Below are positions 24,536 to 33,167 of a stretch of DNA of 33,167 nt, in pieces (the stretch's first letter is position 1; every line of letters begins with the position of its first letter). This DNA is from Phormidium sp. SL48-SHIP (GTDB taxonomy: Bacteria; Cyanobacteriota; Cyanobacteriia; Cyanobacteriales; Geitlerinemataceae): the NCBI GenBank assembly GCA_004299065.1, contig SIHH01000012.1, forward strand, positions 1-33,167, in the 5' to 3' direction. The position numbers and the translations under genes were made by a program. Under the pieces are notes generated by a model. That model was not told where the DNA came from. It made no database searches and saw only the letters and a list, made by a program, of their open reading frames with translations.

Positions 24536-25822
24536 ATGTCTCAATCCCTATTTGCTGACGCGATGACTCGGCTCGATAAAGCCTTGCAGCATGTCTCGAT
24601 TTCCCCCGAGGCCATCGAACGGTTACGGTATCCTAAAGCCAGTCTCTCCGTGTCTGTCCCTGTCCGTCTCGATAGTGGCGAGTTGAAGGTGTTTCAGGGC
24701 TATCGCGTCCGCTACGATGATACCCGAGGCCCAACGAAAGGAGGCATCCGCTATCATCCCAATGTCAGTCTCGATGAAGTGCAATCCTTGGCCTTCTGGA
24801 TGACCTTTAAATGTGCCGCCATTGGCATTCCTTTTGGTGGGGCTAAAGGGGGGATTGCTGTTAACCCGAAAGCCTTGTCTCGCATGGAACTCGAACGATT
24901 AAGTCGAGGCTATATTGACGCGATCGCCGATTTTATTGGCCCCGATACCGATATTCCCGCCCCCGATGTCTACACCAACGCCACCATCATGGGCTGGATG
25001 ATGGATCAATATAGTATTATCAGTCGCCGCTTTTCTCCGGCGGTGGTGACGGGGAAACCCACCGCCATTGGGGGAAGCCTCGGACGAGAAACCGCTACCG
25101 CCATGGGAGCCTATTTTGTCATTCGCAGCCTGATGACTAAGCACCAAAAACTCCCCCAGGTGACAACGGTGGCCATTCAAGGGTTTGGCAATGCGGGCGC
25201 TGTTTTAGCACAGTTATTGTACGAAGCAGGGTACAAGGTTGTCGCCGTGAGTGACTCAAAAGGGGCGATTTATAACCCTCAAGGGTTAGATATCCCCCGT
25301 GTGCGCACCTATCAGCAGACCCACAAAGGCATCGAAGCCGTCTATTGTGAAGAGAGTGTCTGTAACCTCGGCGATCGCCAACTCCTAACCAATAGCGAAC
25401 TGTTGACGCTGGATGTCGATGTGCTAATTCCAGCAGCGTTGGAAAATCAAATTACCCTGGCCAATGCCCATGAGGTTAAAGCGAAGTTTATCTTCGAGGT
25501 AGCCAACGGCCCAGTAAACTCTGCCGCTGATTTGATTTTGCAGCAAAACGGAGTTTGTGTTGTTCCCGATATCCTCGTCAACTCCGGAGGGGTGACGGTG
25601 AGTTACTTTGAGTGGCTCCAGAACCGCAGTGGACTCTATTGGAGTCTCGAAGATGTGAATCAACGCCTACAAGAAAAAATGGAGGCGGAAACGTCGCAGA
25701 TTCTCAATCTTGCTCAAGACTTGAATCTCTCGCTACGAACCGCCGCCTATGTCCACGCCCTAAAACGTCTCACCGCCGCCATTGAAGCCAAAGGAACCCA
25801 GCAATACTTCGCCAAATCTTGA
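24536..25822 (+). CDS. gdhA: Glu/Leu/Phe/Val-type glutamate dehydrogenase
   Basis: The enzyme interconverts glutamate and 2-oxoglutarate plus ammonium with NAD(P). The 428-residue length suits the hexameric bacterial class. Motifs are FQGYRVRYDDTRGPTKGG, PFGGAKGGIAVNP (substrate-binding lysine), PAPDVYTNATIMGWMMD, VAIQGFGNAGAV (dinucleotide binding) and VPDILVNSGGVTVSYFEW. I use ATG 24536 (MSQSLFADAM); a TTG at 24500 would add 12 aromatic-rich residues. Leucine dehydrogenases share the fold, but the sequence is nearer to glutamate dehydrogenases. Its 3' end overlaps the next open frame by 41 bases. Confidence 0.92.
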   Translation: MSQSLFADAMTRLDKALQHVSISPEAIERLRYPKASLSVSVPVRLDSGELKVFQGYRVRYDDTRGPTKGGIRYHPNVSLDEVQSLAFWMTFKCAAIGIPFGGAKGGIAVNPKALSRMELERLSRGYIDAIADFIGPDTDIPAPDVYTNATIMGWMMDQYSIISRRFSPAVVTGKPTAIGGSLGRETATAMGAYFVIRSLMTKHQKLPQVTTVAIQGFGNAGAVLAQLLYEAGYKVVAVSDSKGAIYNPQGLDIPRVRTYQQTHKGIEAVYCEESVCNLGDRQLLTNSELLTLDVDVLIPAALENQITLANAHEVKAKFIFEVANGPVNSAADLILQQNGVCVVPDILVNSGGVTVSYFEWLQNRSGLYWSLEDVNQRLQEKMEAETSQILNLAQDLNLSLRTAAYVHALKRLTAAIEAKGTQQYFAKS

Positions 25823-26630
25823 GGCGATCGCCGATCGCCCTGAAGCCCTCGTCGAAGCGATCGCCGCCCGTCAACTCCTATCTCCCTGGCAGTTCTACCG
25901 CCTCTGTCGCCAGACTTGTCAGGCTTGGGGTTGCGATCGCCTCTATTTTGGCCAGCTTCCCCTAGCCCTATCAAAGTCGTTTCCAATTCGGGAATTGCAG
26001 CGGTTTTTTGATGCCCTTGCGATACCCGTCGGACAATCCTGCATCCCCCCAACCTCCACAACCTACCATCTCAGCGCCCCTGGGGGTCATCGGTTAACGT
26101 TACGAGTCACCTACGTTGGTAGTGGTGTTGTGGGGCGAGTTGTCAAAATCTCTCAGCTAAACGGGGAGTCTTGGGCGTTCAAGGCCTGTTTTGATCCGCA
26201 ATGGGTTTGGCAACATGGAATCTGGGCTGAAATTCCCATTGGCTTGTATCTGCGATCGCAGGGAGTTGGCCAAAATATCGCTCGATTTCAAGCCGCCGGC
26301 CTCACCTGGATGTTGTGGGAATGGATTGACGAGACAGAGAAACCCGAGAACCGCCCCGGACTTCCCTATGAAACCCTCGCCCGACGGGAACATCTCACTC
26401 GTCTAAATCCTCTCAACACCTCCAACTATAACCCTCATGGAATACGACTCGATCCAGGAGGGATTCAGGTCAACTCCTGGGGACGACGTTGGCGGGATGG
26501 AGTCTATACCCTAGGATTTTATTGGCGTCGCTTTCAGACGGTTGGTTGGAGGTTTCTGAATCCTCATCTCAACCTAAAGAGTCTGCGTTATAGTCTCAGA
26601 CGCTGTTGGCGACTAATCCGAGGCCGTTAA
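25782..26630 (+). CDS. Unknown protein, possibly a divergent kinase-like fold
   Basis: The frame gives up to 282 residues. There is no ATG near the beginning; TTG 25782 is the only usual start before the conserved-looking part and would overlap gdhA by 41 bases. A later alternative start cannot be excluded. I recognise no family with confidence. The segment VGRVVKISQLNGESWAFKACFD resembles a kinase glycine-loop region and VAIK-type lysine, WMLWEWIDE a hinge, and NPHGIRLDPGGIQVNS a possible degenerate catalytic loop. This is a resemblance only. The C-terminus is Arg- and Trp-rich. Gene order suggests coupling to gdhA. Confidence 0.6.
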   Translation: MKPKEPSNTSPNLEAIADRPEALVEAIAARQLLSPWQFYRLCRQTCQAWGCDRLYFGQLPLALSKSFPIRELQRFFDALAIPVGQSCIPPTSTTYHLSAPGGHRLTLRVTYVGSGVVGRVVKISQLNGESWAFKACFDPQWVWQHGIWAEIPIGLYLRSQGVGQNIARFQAAGLTWMLWEWIDETEKPENRPGLPYETLARREHLTRLNPLNTSNYNPHGIRLDPGGIQVNSWGRRWRDGVYTLGFYWRRFQTVGWRFLNPHLNLKSLRYSLRRCWRLIRGR

Positions 26631-26770
26631 CGTGGTCTCGATTCCCCAAAATGAGTAAAATCATGTAATATAGCAATTCTAAATGATTTGTAACATTGAA
26701 AAAATAAAGTATCTGGGATGTTTCTAATCAAAAGCTTATTACGGTTGTGCTTAAACGTGGAAGTGAATAA

Positions 26771-27292
26771 ATGATTGTTTCTTTTCTAGACATAATTTTG
26801 ATTTTACGTCAATGGAAATCAAGAAGTGAAGCAATTAATTTTCTTCGCTCATCATCCCATGCTTCGATATTGAATGATGCAGAATTAGAAAACTACTTTT
26901 ACTCGATTACCGTTCGAGATGCACTACTCAGAGACGAATTATTGACTGTTTTAGTAATATTTGATTTAGGTTATTTTCCCGTTCCTCATATTGCATTACT
27001 ACCAGAATCATCGAAATTCCTAATAGGTGTAGATCGGAATATTTACACAGTAAATATCAGGCAGAAAATTTCAAGCAATATGCTGAGACTAGATTCACCC
27101 TTTAACTCTTTTGTTTATAAAGAAAACTTAAGGGTGATGCTTGTTTTTTACAAAATAGGAGTATTAGGAATTAAAAAAGGGAAGGTTTTTCTGAATCACT
27201 CTCACAACATCATTTCTCATGTTTTAATTGAAGAATTTAGGGTTAAATTGTATTTCGAGAATCAATTATCAATAACTTTAGGGTTGACTTAA
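26771..27292 (+). CDS. AT-rich orphan gene, hypothetical protein
   Basis: The 173-residue protein begins MIVSFLDIILILRQWKSRSEA and contains mixed alpha/beta segments (DALLRDELLTVLVIFDLGYF, SSKFLIGVDRNIYTVNIRQK). No signal peptide is obvious and no family is recognised. Base composition is clearly more AT-rich than the housekeeping genes to its left, suggesting horizontal acquisition. It lies just before a mobile-element remnant and a nuclease-tip gene fragment. Small AT-rich genes in such places are often immunity proteins of polymorphic toxins; that role is inference. Confidence 0.55.
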   Translation: MIVSFLDIILILRQWKSRSEAINFLRSSSHASILNDAELENYFYSITVRDALLRDELLTVLVIFDLGYFPVPHIALLPESSKFLIGVDRNIYTVNIRQKISSNMLRLDSPFNSFVYKENLRVMLVFYKIGVLGIKKGKVFLNHSHNIISHVLIEEFRVKLYFENQLSITLGLT

Positions 27293-27343
27293 ATTTTCGT
27301 AATAAAGTTCAGGTAATAATGTATAAATGATGTAAACAACTAT

Positions 27344-27430
27344 GGGTCTTCTGGATCTACGGTGGGATTTGTTACATAACATACAAAATTGTAGGGGCGA
27401 AAAATTTTTCGCCCCTACTCTCCCCTACAC
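27344..27430. mobile_element. Truncated copy of the ISL3-like small element
   Basis: GGGTCTTCTGGATCTACGG starts at 27344 and shares about 50 bases of similarity with the left end at 18289. The matching right end (CCAGAAGACCC) was not found downstream. The right boundary is unknown; I stop where the nuclease-tip frame begins. It includes a perfect 28-base palindrome at 27391-27418. Confidence 0.55.
27391..27418. repeat. Perfect 28-base palindrome
   Basis: GTAGGGGCGAAAAA is followed directly by its exact reverse complement. It can form a cruciform or an RNA hairpin and lies within the truncated small element. Confidence 0.85.
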
Positions 27431-29722
27431 TTGATCGGCTTCAGTCGCGGTACGGTGGTCAACAGTGAAATCGTACAGCGATTGGGAACGTATTTCCCCG
27501 ATGCGGGTGGAAAAATCGGTTCGAGCGTTCGGGATTTGCAAATGACGACCCTCGACCCTCATGATTTCAATCAACCGAGTTTGGAACTGTTGGGTTTTGA
27601 TTTCTCCGATTTCCGGGAGCCGAAAGTACAAGTTTGGGACAACGTCACCTTTGCCGATAATTACTATCAGACGGTTCCCGAGCTGGAAGGAATGACGTTC
27701 ACGCCGGGCGGTCGAGATATTCCCAGCCTTGATGTGTCGGTGCAGTTAGGAACTCGTCCGGGAGAAGAGGGTTACGAAGACGGACGAGCTGGCTTTACTC
27801 GCGAAACCGATCCTCTTTTCGGGTTTGGGGGAACTCACACGCGCGTTCCCAACTGGTATGCGGGAACGGCTGATTTGTTCCCGACTCATTTCCCGTTTGA
27901 TTCTGAGTCGGATGAAGGAGCGTTGTTCCGCCGTCGGGGAGATGGTTACTACGACCATTTATATGATGAGGCGTTTCCTCGCGTGAGTCCTTGGTATTCG
28001 CCGGACCATCTGGGGTCAGAGTTCGCTCATGGAGAGGAGAGCGCACCTTGGGAAGGGATTGGTACGGGTTGGTTCTATTCGGCGTTGGGCGGCGGTGCGG
28101 CGTTAGAGCTGCGTCCGTCATCGGATGTGGAACGGGTTCCGGTGGCGTTTGATAATACTTACGATGCGCCGATGCGGGGAGATTTTGCGGTGCCGACGCT
28201 GTTTAATGGGAATTTCGATGCGGTGTTTCAGCCGAAGGATGGGTTCCGTAATTTGATTTCTGATGCGGTTCCCGGTTGGTCGTTCCACAATGGGGGGAAT
28301 CGGGTTTCGACTTCTCAGTTGGTGGATTTGAAGGATGTCGGAACTCTCGAAGAGCATTTACAGAAGGTGGGGAACGATCCGAGTTCGGATGGGTATCAAA
28401 CGGATTATGCCCTGAAGCTGGGAGATGGTGACAAGATTACGCATAATCGCTTTCTGGTTCCCGATTGGGGGGTATTGCGTTTCGATCTCCATGCTCCGAC
28501 ACTCAATGGTGGAGAGGTTAAGGTCATCATTAAGGATGATTCTTCTGGCGAAGTTGAGGAAGAGACTATCTTTTTGACACCGGCTGACGGGACAGATACA
28601 TTTAGTGATGTTCCTTACTTCACTGGTTACACTGAAGCTGATACCTACCGGATTGGCTACGGTGCAGAAGGGTTTGAAACCTTCCATGTCGAAATTCCTC
28701 AAGAGCTTCGCGGAAAAGTTGCAACCTTGGAATTTCAGGTGACAGGCAATACACAAGTTTTACTTGATGATGTGTTTTTTAAGAGCCAGCACTTGTTGTT
28801 GGGAAATCCCAGTGATGCTCGGACAGATGTTAACTCTCGTGAGAATTACTTGATTGAGAAGCCACAATATGCAGTGTCGTACAACGATGCTCACAAAACC
28901 CCTAACTGGGTGAGTTGGCAGTTAAATAAATCGTGGATAGGGAATGCCATACGCCCCGGGGCAAGTGATGCACCTCTTGGCTATCCCCCAACTGGTTTCC
29001 CTGATGGAACTCCTTTTTCACCAGATAAGTTCGATTACCCTTGGTTGGGAGACCATCAAATTCCTGCTGGCTGGGAACGAACCGAAGGCCCTGATTATCG
29101 ATATAATCAGCGTAGAATGGAAAGAGGACATATGGCTTCTGTAGCAGATCGGACTAGAGCCAACAAAGATGTGTTTGCAACATACCTAACTTCAAATCTT
29201 ATACCTCAACATCGTGATAATAATCGAGGGGCATGGGAGAATTTTGAAAATGCTATTCGCAAACCATTTGAAAACGAAGACCCCATGGCATCTATTGAAT
29301 ACTACATTATGGCAGGTGGCTATGGATACGATCCAAACAATCCAGAACGAAAAATTAGGAATCTTATTGACGGACAATTAGTAGAGAATCCAAAAGGTAT
29401 CCTAATTCCTGAGTATACCTGGAAAATTGTAGTTCCTCTGCTATCTGGCCAGGGTATTAGTGATATTGATACTAATACCGAACCGGTTGCTATTATGGTT
29501 CCTAATCGATACAATCTGCAAGCTACTCCACAAAATCCAAAATACTATACACTTCCTGGTGAGGAGGAAGCGCGAGAGATTACGAACTGGAATGATTGGA
29601 GGAGTTGGCAAGTACCTATTGATTATCTCGAAAAGCAAACAGGCTATGATTTCTTGTCAGAGTTACCCGAAAATGTTCAAGAAATTCTTGAATCCAAGAT
29701 CGATGGAATTTTACCAACCTAA
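27431..29722 (+). pseudogene. 5'-truncated polymorphic-toxin-like tip ending in a NUC (DNA/RNA non-specific nuclease) domain
   Basis: The 763-codon frame has no credible start. A stop occurs in frame at 27392 inside the mobile-element remnant, and the first codon available is a TTG. The N-terminal two thirds are Gly/Asp/Pro-rich and contain a jelly-roll-like segment (residues about 265-450; VPGWSFHNGG, YALKLGDGD, LEFQVTGNTQVLLDDV). The C-terminal domain (about 470-730) is a beta-beta-alpha-metal nuclease of the NUC family, related to Anabaena NucA. The general-base motif is ERGHMASVADRT with His567, and the metal-binding region is NNRGAWENFE (Asn598). Secreted nucleases normally have DRGH; here it is ERGH. 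The nuclease domain is intact but the gene probably lacks its own promoter and export region. Confidence 0.8.
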
Positions 29723-30045
29723 AAATGCAACTTCAATATAGCATTTCTCAGCATAGTGAGGTGCAAATTTATGAGACTTAAGTTCTTATGTGGTAAGGGC
29801 TGTATACATCTCACCTTTTCAGGAAAATTTTGTAACATATAGCAGAATCATTTGAGTTGTGAACGTCCTTTGTAGTTGGGATCGCCGTTTTACCTTACTT
29901 TCAGGTTACGAGATTTTACGACTCAGTGGGGCTGACGATATATCAAATATTAAACGAATCAGCAGTCTGAATCACGCTATCGCTACAGCCTTCCTTTAAG
30001 TTGCTTAACTGTTAAGCTGCCAAGGTTTACGATCAACTATATTAT
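29723..30045. other. AT-rich non-coding DNA after the nuclease fragment
   Basis: No open frame that could encode a nuclease immunity protein is present between the nuclease stop and the small mobile element. I see no strong terminator. Composition is AT-rich, like the pentapeptide gene to the right. Confidence 0.5.
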
Positions 30046-30177
30046 GGCTCTTCTGGATATTTGGTTATAGGCGAGGTTTATGTTAGTCCTGACAAGAGTT
30101 TTAGCCTTTTTGATAAAAACAATAATATGTATCTTGCTATACAGTCTCAACCGTAAAACCAGAAGAGCCTACATTAT
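30038..30177. repeat. Near-perfect 8-bp duplication flanking the 30046 element
   Basis: TATATTAT (30038-30045) and TACATTAT (30170-30177) match at 7 of 8 bases and lie exactly outside the terminal inverted repeats. The right copy overlaps the stop codon of the pentapeptide gene. Confidence 0.65.
30046..30169. mobile_element. 124-bp non-autonomous inverted-repeat element (MITE, ISL3-like)
   Basis: The left end GGCTCTTCTGG is perfectly repeated as CCAGAAGAGCC at 30159-30169; similarity continues inward to 17 of 21 positions. The interior is AT-rich and non-coding. Ends and duplication length match those of the 18289 element, though the interior differs. Confidence 0.75.
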
Positions 30178-30836
30178 TTACAATTACTCACAACACTTCC
30201 GTCAGGCATAATTGTATTATACAAGTCATAATAACTACGAAGGTATGCAGTAGCATTATATTCATCTAAGAAGGCTCCGGTTAGATTGCAATCGCTGAAA
30301 CATGACTCAGCTAGCTCACATCCTCTAAAATTTGCCCCCTCTAAATTAACAGCATTCATATAAACTTCTGCTAACATACCTCCTTCAAAGTTAGCTCGCT
30401 TTAGAGAAGAGTTGAAAATCGCGCCATGAAATAAATTTACTATAAAGAGATTCACGTCATTCATCTCAACATTTTCCCAATGGATATCAACCATGTTTGC
30501 TTCACTAAGATTTACTCCTTGCAAATTTGCTCCTTCTTCAAGAAGTATTTCAGACGACTCTAGCCTAGCCCTATTTAGATTTGCGAACGACAAGTTAACT
30601 CCAGTTAGCTCGGTGTCATACAAGTTAGCTCCTCTTAAATCAGCACCCGAGAGATTTGTCTTCTTAAAACGGGAACCTCTAGGAAAACTTGCATTGCGAA
30701 AAATCGCTCCGCTCAGATTTGCTCCCGACAAGTCAATACGGCCTCCCTTAGTATTTTTGAATTGAACCCCCGTAAAATCTCTTTCTCCCGCCGCATACCG
30801 CTCTAATAGTTCCTCGGCCGTCATTTCCATTGTCAT
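30174..30836 (-). CDS. Pentapeptide-repeat protein
   Basis: The 220-residue protein begins with the common cyanobacterial cap MTAEELLERYAAGERDFTGVQF. About 25 pentapeptide units of A(D/N)LXX type follow (for example IDLSGANLSGAIF, ADLRGANLYDTEL, VNLEGANFRGCEL), predicting a right-handed quadrilateral beta-helix. No signal peptide is seen, so it is probably cytosolic. Function is unknown; some relatives mimic DNA and bind gyrase. ATG 30836 is preceded by GGAGGG four bases upstream, a strong ribosome site. The gene is AT-rich and opposite in strand to the toxin-like genes on both sides. A small mobile element abuts its stop codon. Confidence 0.9.
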   Translation of the reverse strand: MTMEMTAEELLERYAAGERDFTGVQFKNTKGGRIDLSGANLSGAIFRNASFPRGSRFKKTNLSGADLRGANLYDTELTGVNLSFANLNRARLESSEILLEEGANLQGVNLSEANMVDIHWENVEMNDVNLFIVNLFHGAIFNSSLKRANFEGGMLAEVYMNAVNLEGANFRGCELAESCFSDCNLTGAFLDEYNATAYLRSYYDLYNTIMPDGSVVSNCK

Positions 30837-30882
30837 ATCTCCCTCCAGTTTAATTCACGCTGCACCTATCTCAATTATATTG

Positions 30883-33167
30883 TTAGTCCCCAATCCCCGA
30901 CACTGGCACGATCGCATCGCCGCCCTCGAAACGAGCTGGCGACCCGAAGGACTGGCCGCCACTCCCGACCCCAACAAAATGGTCTTCACCAACCGCAACG
31001 AAGACGCCAAGGGAACCTCTCTAACCTACCGCCTCAACTTTAGAAGGATGGGCCACAGACGCAGCCGGGAACATTGGCACCGCCACCGTTGCCCTATCGG
31101 TCCTCGACCCCAGCGATACCAATCCACCAGTGGTGTCCCTCGACTCAACAGTGTGGGAAACCCCGATAACTAACATCACCGACATCCTGGGAACCGCCTA
31201 TGACCCCGATGGAACCCTAGATTACTACAGCCTAGAAGTGGCACCGGTGGCCGGCGGTGAGTTCATCGAATTGCTACGGGTTGACGATACCGAGGTCGAA
31301 GCTAATTCAACCCTAGGAGAATTTGACCCCACCACCTTACTCAACGATAGCTACCGCCTGCGTTTGACCGCCGTCGATACTGGTGGAAACCTATCGAGGG
31401 TCGAAGATATCGTTCATGTTGCCGGTGACTTGAAACTGGGCAACTTCCAACTCTCATTCACCGACCTAGAGATTCCCGTGTCGGGGATTCCCATCTCCGT
31501 GACGCGGACGTACGATTCATTAACCGCCAACCAGTCAGACGAATTGGGTTACGGCTGGCGTTTAGAATTCCGCGACACCGACCTGCGGACCAGTTTGCCG
31601 AAACCCACACCAGAACAGGCGTTATTGGGACAGTTGCCCGGATTTGACGAGGGAGACCGAGTGTATGTGACCCTTCCGGGGGGCAAACGAGTTGGCTTTA
31701 CCTTTGACCCCGAACTTGACCCAATTTCCCAGTTCCTGCAAACACCCGGCGCCAATGCTGGCTTGTATCAACCGGAATTTGTAGCCGACGAGGGGGTCTT
31801 TGCCAGTCTGCGCCCGAAGACCGCCACAGCCGGACGTTCAGCGAATTCGACCTTAACCTACAGCAATGGACAGTATGTGCAGTTGGGGACAGGACGACCG
31901 TACAATCCCGCTGACCCGGTCTTTGGGGGGTCTTACATTCTGACGACCCGGGATGGGATTGATTATGAAATTGATGGGATAACGGGGGATTTGGTTGCAG
32001 CCACAGACCTCAATGGCAACGAGTTGAGGTTTACTGACGACGGTATCTTTAGTGAGACGGGAGTGGCGGTGACCTTTGCACGGGATGCTGAGGGTCGGAT
32101 TACAGAGATTACGGACCCGGATGGGGAGGTGATTGGCTATGAGTACGATGCGGTGGGAGATTTGGTCTCGGTGACTGACCGGGAGGGGAATCGGACTCAG
32201 TTTGGCTATGGCGTGGATGAGCGTCCTCATTATCTCGATGAGATAATTGACCCCTTGGGACGTTCGGCGGTGCGCACGGAGTATGACGAGAAGGGTCGGT
32301 TGAAACGGACGTTGGATGTGAATGGGGAAGCAGTTGAGGTTGATTATGACCCTGAGAATTCCCTGCAAACGGTTAAGGATGTTTTCGGCAATCCCACCAC
32401 TTACGTTTACGACGGACGGGGCAATGTGGTCACGGAAGTTGACCCGTTAGGGAAGAAAACTGAGCGGACGTATGATGAGGATAATAATGTCTTAACTGAA
32501 ACCCTCGTCACCGTCGAAGATGGGGTCGAACAGCGACGCACGACGACTTGGACTTACGACAACAATGGCAACGTTTTAACCGAAACCGACAGCCTTGGTC
32601 GGGTCACTCGTTCCTCTTACGACGACAACAACCGTTTGCTGACGGAAACGGACCCCCTGGGGAATACGACAACCTATGACTACGATGAACGCGGTAATTT
32701 ACTCTCAACGACAGATGCACTAGGCAATGTTACGAAGTTTGAGTACGACCATCGTGGACAGTTACGGTTCTTGAGCGATGCTGAAGACAATCCCACTGAG
32801 TTCGAGTACGACAATAAAGGTAACGTTCGTCAGGTCACCGACGCCCTCGACGGAGAAACCGTTTACCGCTACAATCCCAGCGGCTTGAGAACGGAAGAAA
32901 CCCAAACCGTCACCACACCAGACGGCATCGAAGACGTCGTCACCCAATGGCATTACGACGCCGAAGGTCGCCTTAACTATCATCTCGATGCCGAAGACCA
33001 GCGCACGGACTACCAATACGACGATAACGGCAATCAAATCGCCGTCACCGACCCCCGAGGCACCACCACCCACTCAATCTACGACGCCAAAAACCAACCC
33101 GTCGAAACCATTTATCCCGACGACACCCCCGATACCCTTGACGACAACCCCCGCAGCATTACCGTCT
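30883..33167 (+). pseudogene. RHS/YD-repeat protein, 5'-disrupted, continues past the window
   Basis: A coding-like frame from about 30883 (RHWHDRIAALETSWRPEG to GTSLTYRLNF) shifts near 31025-31050 into a second frame that stays open to the window end, about 710 codons. The second frame has a Big/cadherin-like segment (TDAAGNIGTATV, AVDTGGNLSRVEDI) and the RHS entry motif LGNFQLSFTDLEIPVSGIPI with VTRTYDS. About a dozen YD repeats follow (for example YDYDERGNLLSTTDALGN, YQYDDNGNQIAVTDP). RHS proteins build a hollow shell that encloses a C-terminal toxin. The stop in the second frame at 31022 and the missing start suggest the 5' end was lost or frameshifted. The C-terminus is outside the window. 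Confidence 0.85.

Noticed and set aside
29820-29850. TTCAGGAAAATTTTGTAACA as another element remnant
   Set aside because: The similarity to the other ends is short and AT-rich, with no terminal GGNTCTT or duplication.
30493-30765. Plus-strand open frame opposite the pentapeptide gene
   Set aside because: It is the antisense shadow of the pentapeptide repeats, which leave periodic open frames on the other strand.

Overview
The window looks like chromosomal DNA of a filamentous, Oscillatoriales-type cyanobacterium. It carries isiA (iron-stress CP43'), solanesyl diphosphate synthase, squalene-hopene cyclase, a cyanobacterial-type gshB, many GCGATCGC (HIP1) octamers, heptamer-like TTCCC repeats, a Ser/Thr kinase fused to WD40 repeats and a solitary TnpB. 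The species assignment is inference only.

Layout. 1-5.5 kb: isiA (-), a mannose-1-phosphate guanylyltransferase (+), a von Willebrand A-like protein with a degraded metal site (+), and a convergent membrane histidine-kinase-like protein (-) that has Glu where the phospho-accepting His should be. 5.67-7.85 kb: a TnpB element inserted just upstream of panB. 8.2-12.1 kb: a small basic protein, the zinc-ribbon/kinase/TM/WD40 protein and a glycosyltransferase. 12.2-16.4 kb, all minus: squalene-hopene cyclase, a Gfo/Idh/MocA oxidoreductase and glutathione synthetase. 16.6-18.3 kb: a VOC (glyoxalase-fold) protein overlapping a large serine recombinase whose catalytic arginines are missing. 18.3-22.1 kb: a 154-bp mobile element with a perfect 8-bp target duplication, two small membrane proteins, ftsW, and two long non-coding stretches with strong hairpins. 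22.1-26.6 kb: solanesyl diphosphate synthase, clpP, glutamate dehydrogenase and an unknown protein overlapping it.

26.6-33.2 kb is an accessory island with patchy base composition. It holds an AT-rich orphan gene, a 5'-truncated polypeptide ending in a DNA/RNA non-specific nuclease (NUC) domain, a second small mobile element, an AT-rich pentapeptide-repeat gene, and the beginning of an RHS/YD-repeat protein that is frameshifted near its visible start and runs off the window. This resembles a polymorphic-toxin locus: RHS shell, displaced nuclease tip and candidate immunity genes, remodelled by small ISL3-like non-autonomous elements (three copies or remnants in the window).

The most notable signals are this island, the family of small inverted-repeat elements with 8-bp duplications, the catalytically altered signalling and recombinase proteins, and the unexplained structured intergenic regions before ftsW and before solanesyl diphosphate synthase. 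No rRNA, tRNA or CRISPR array was recognised.
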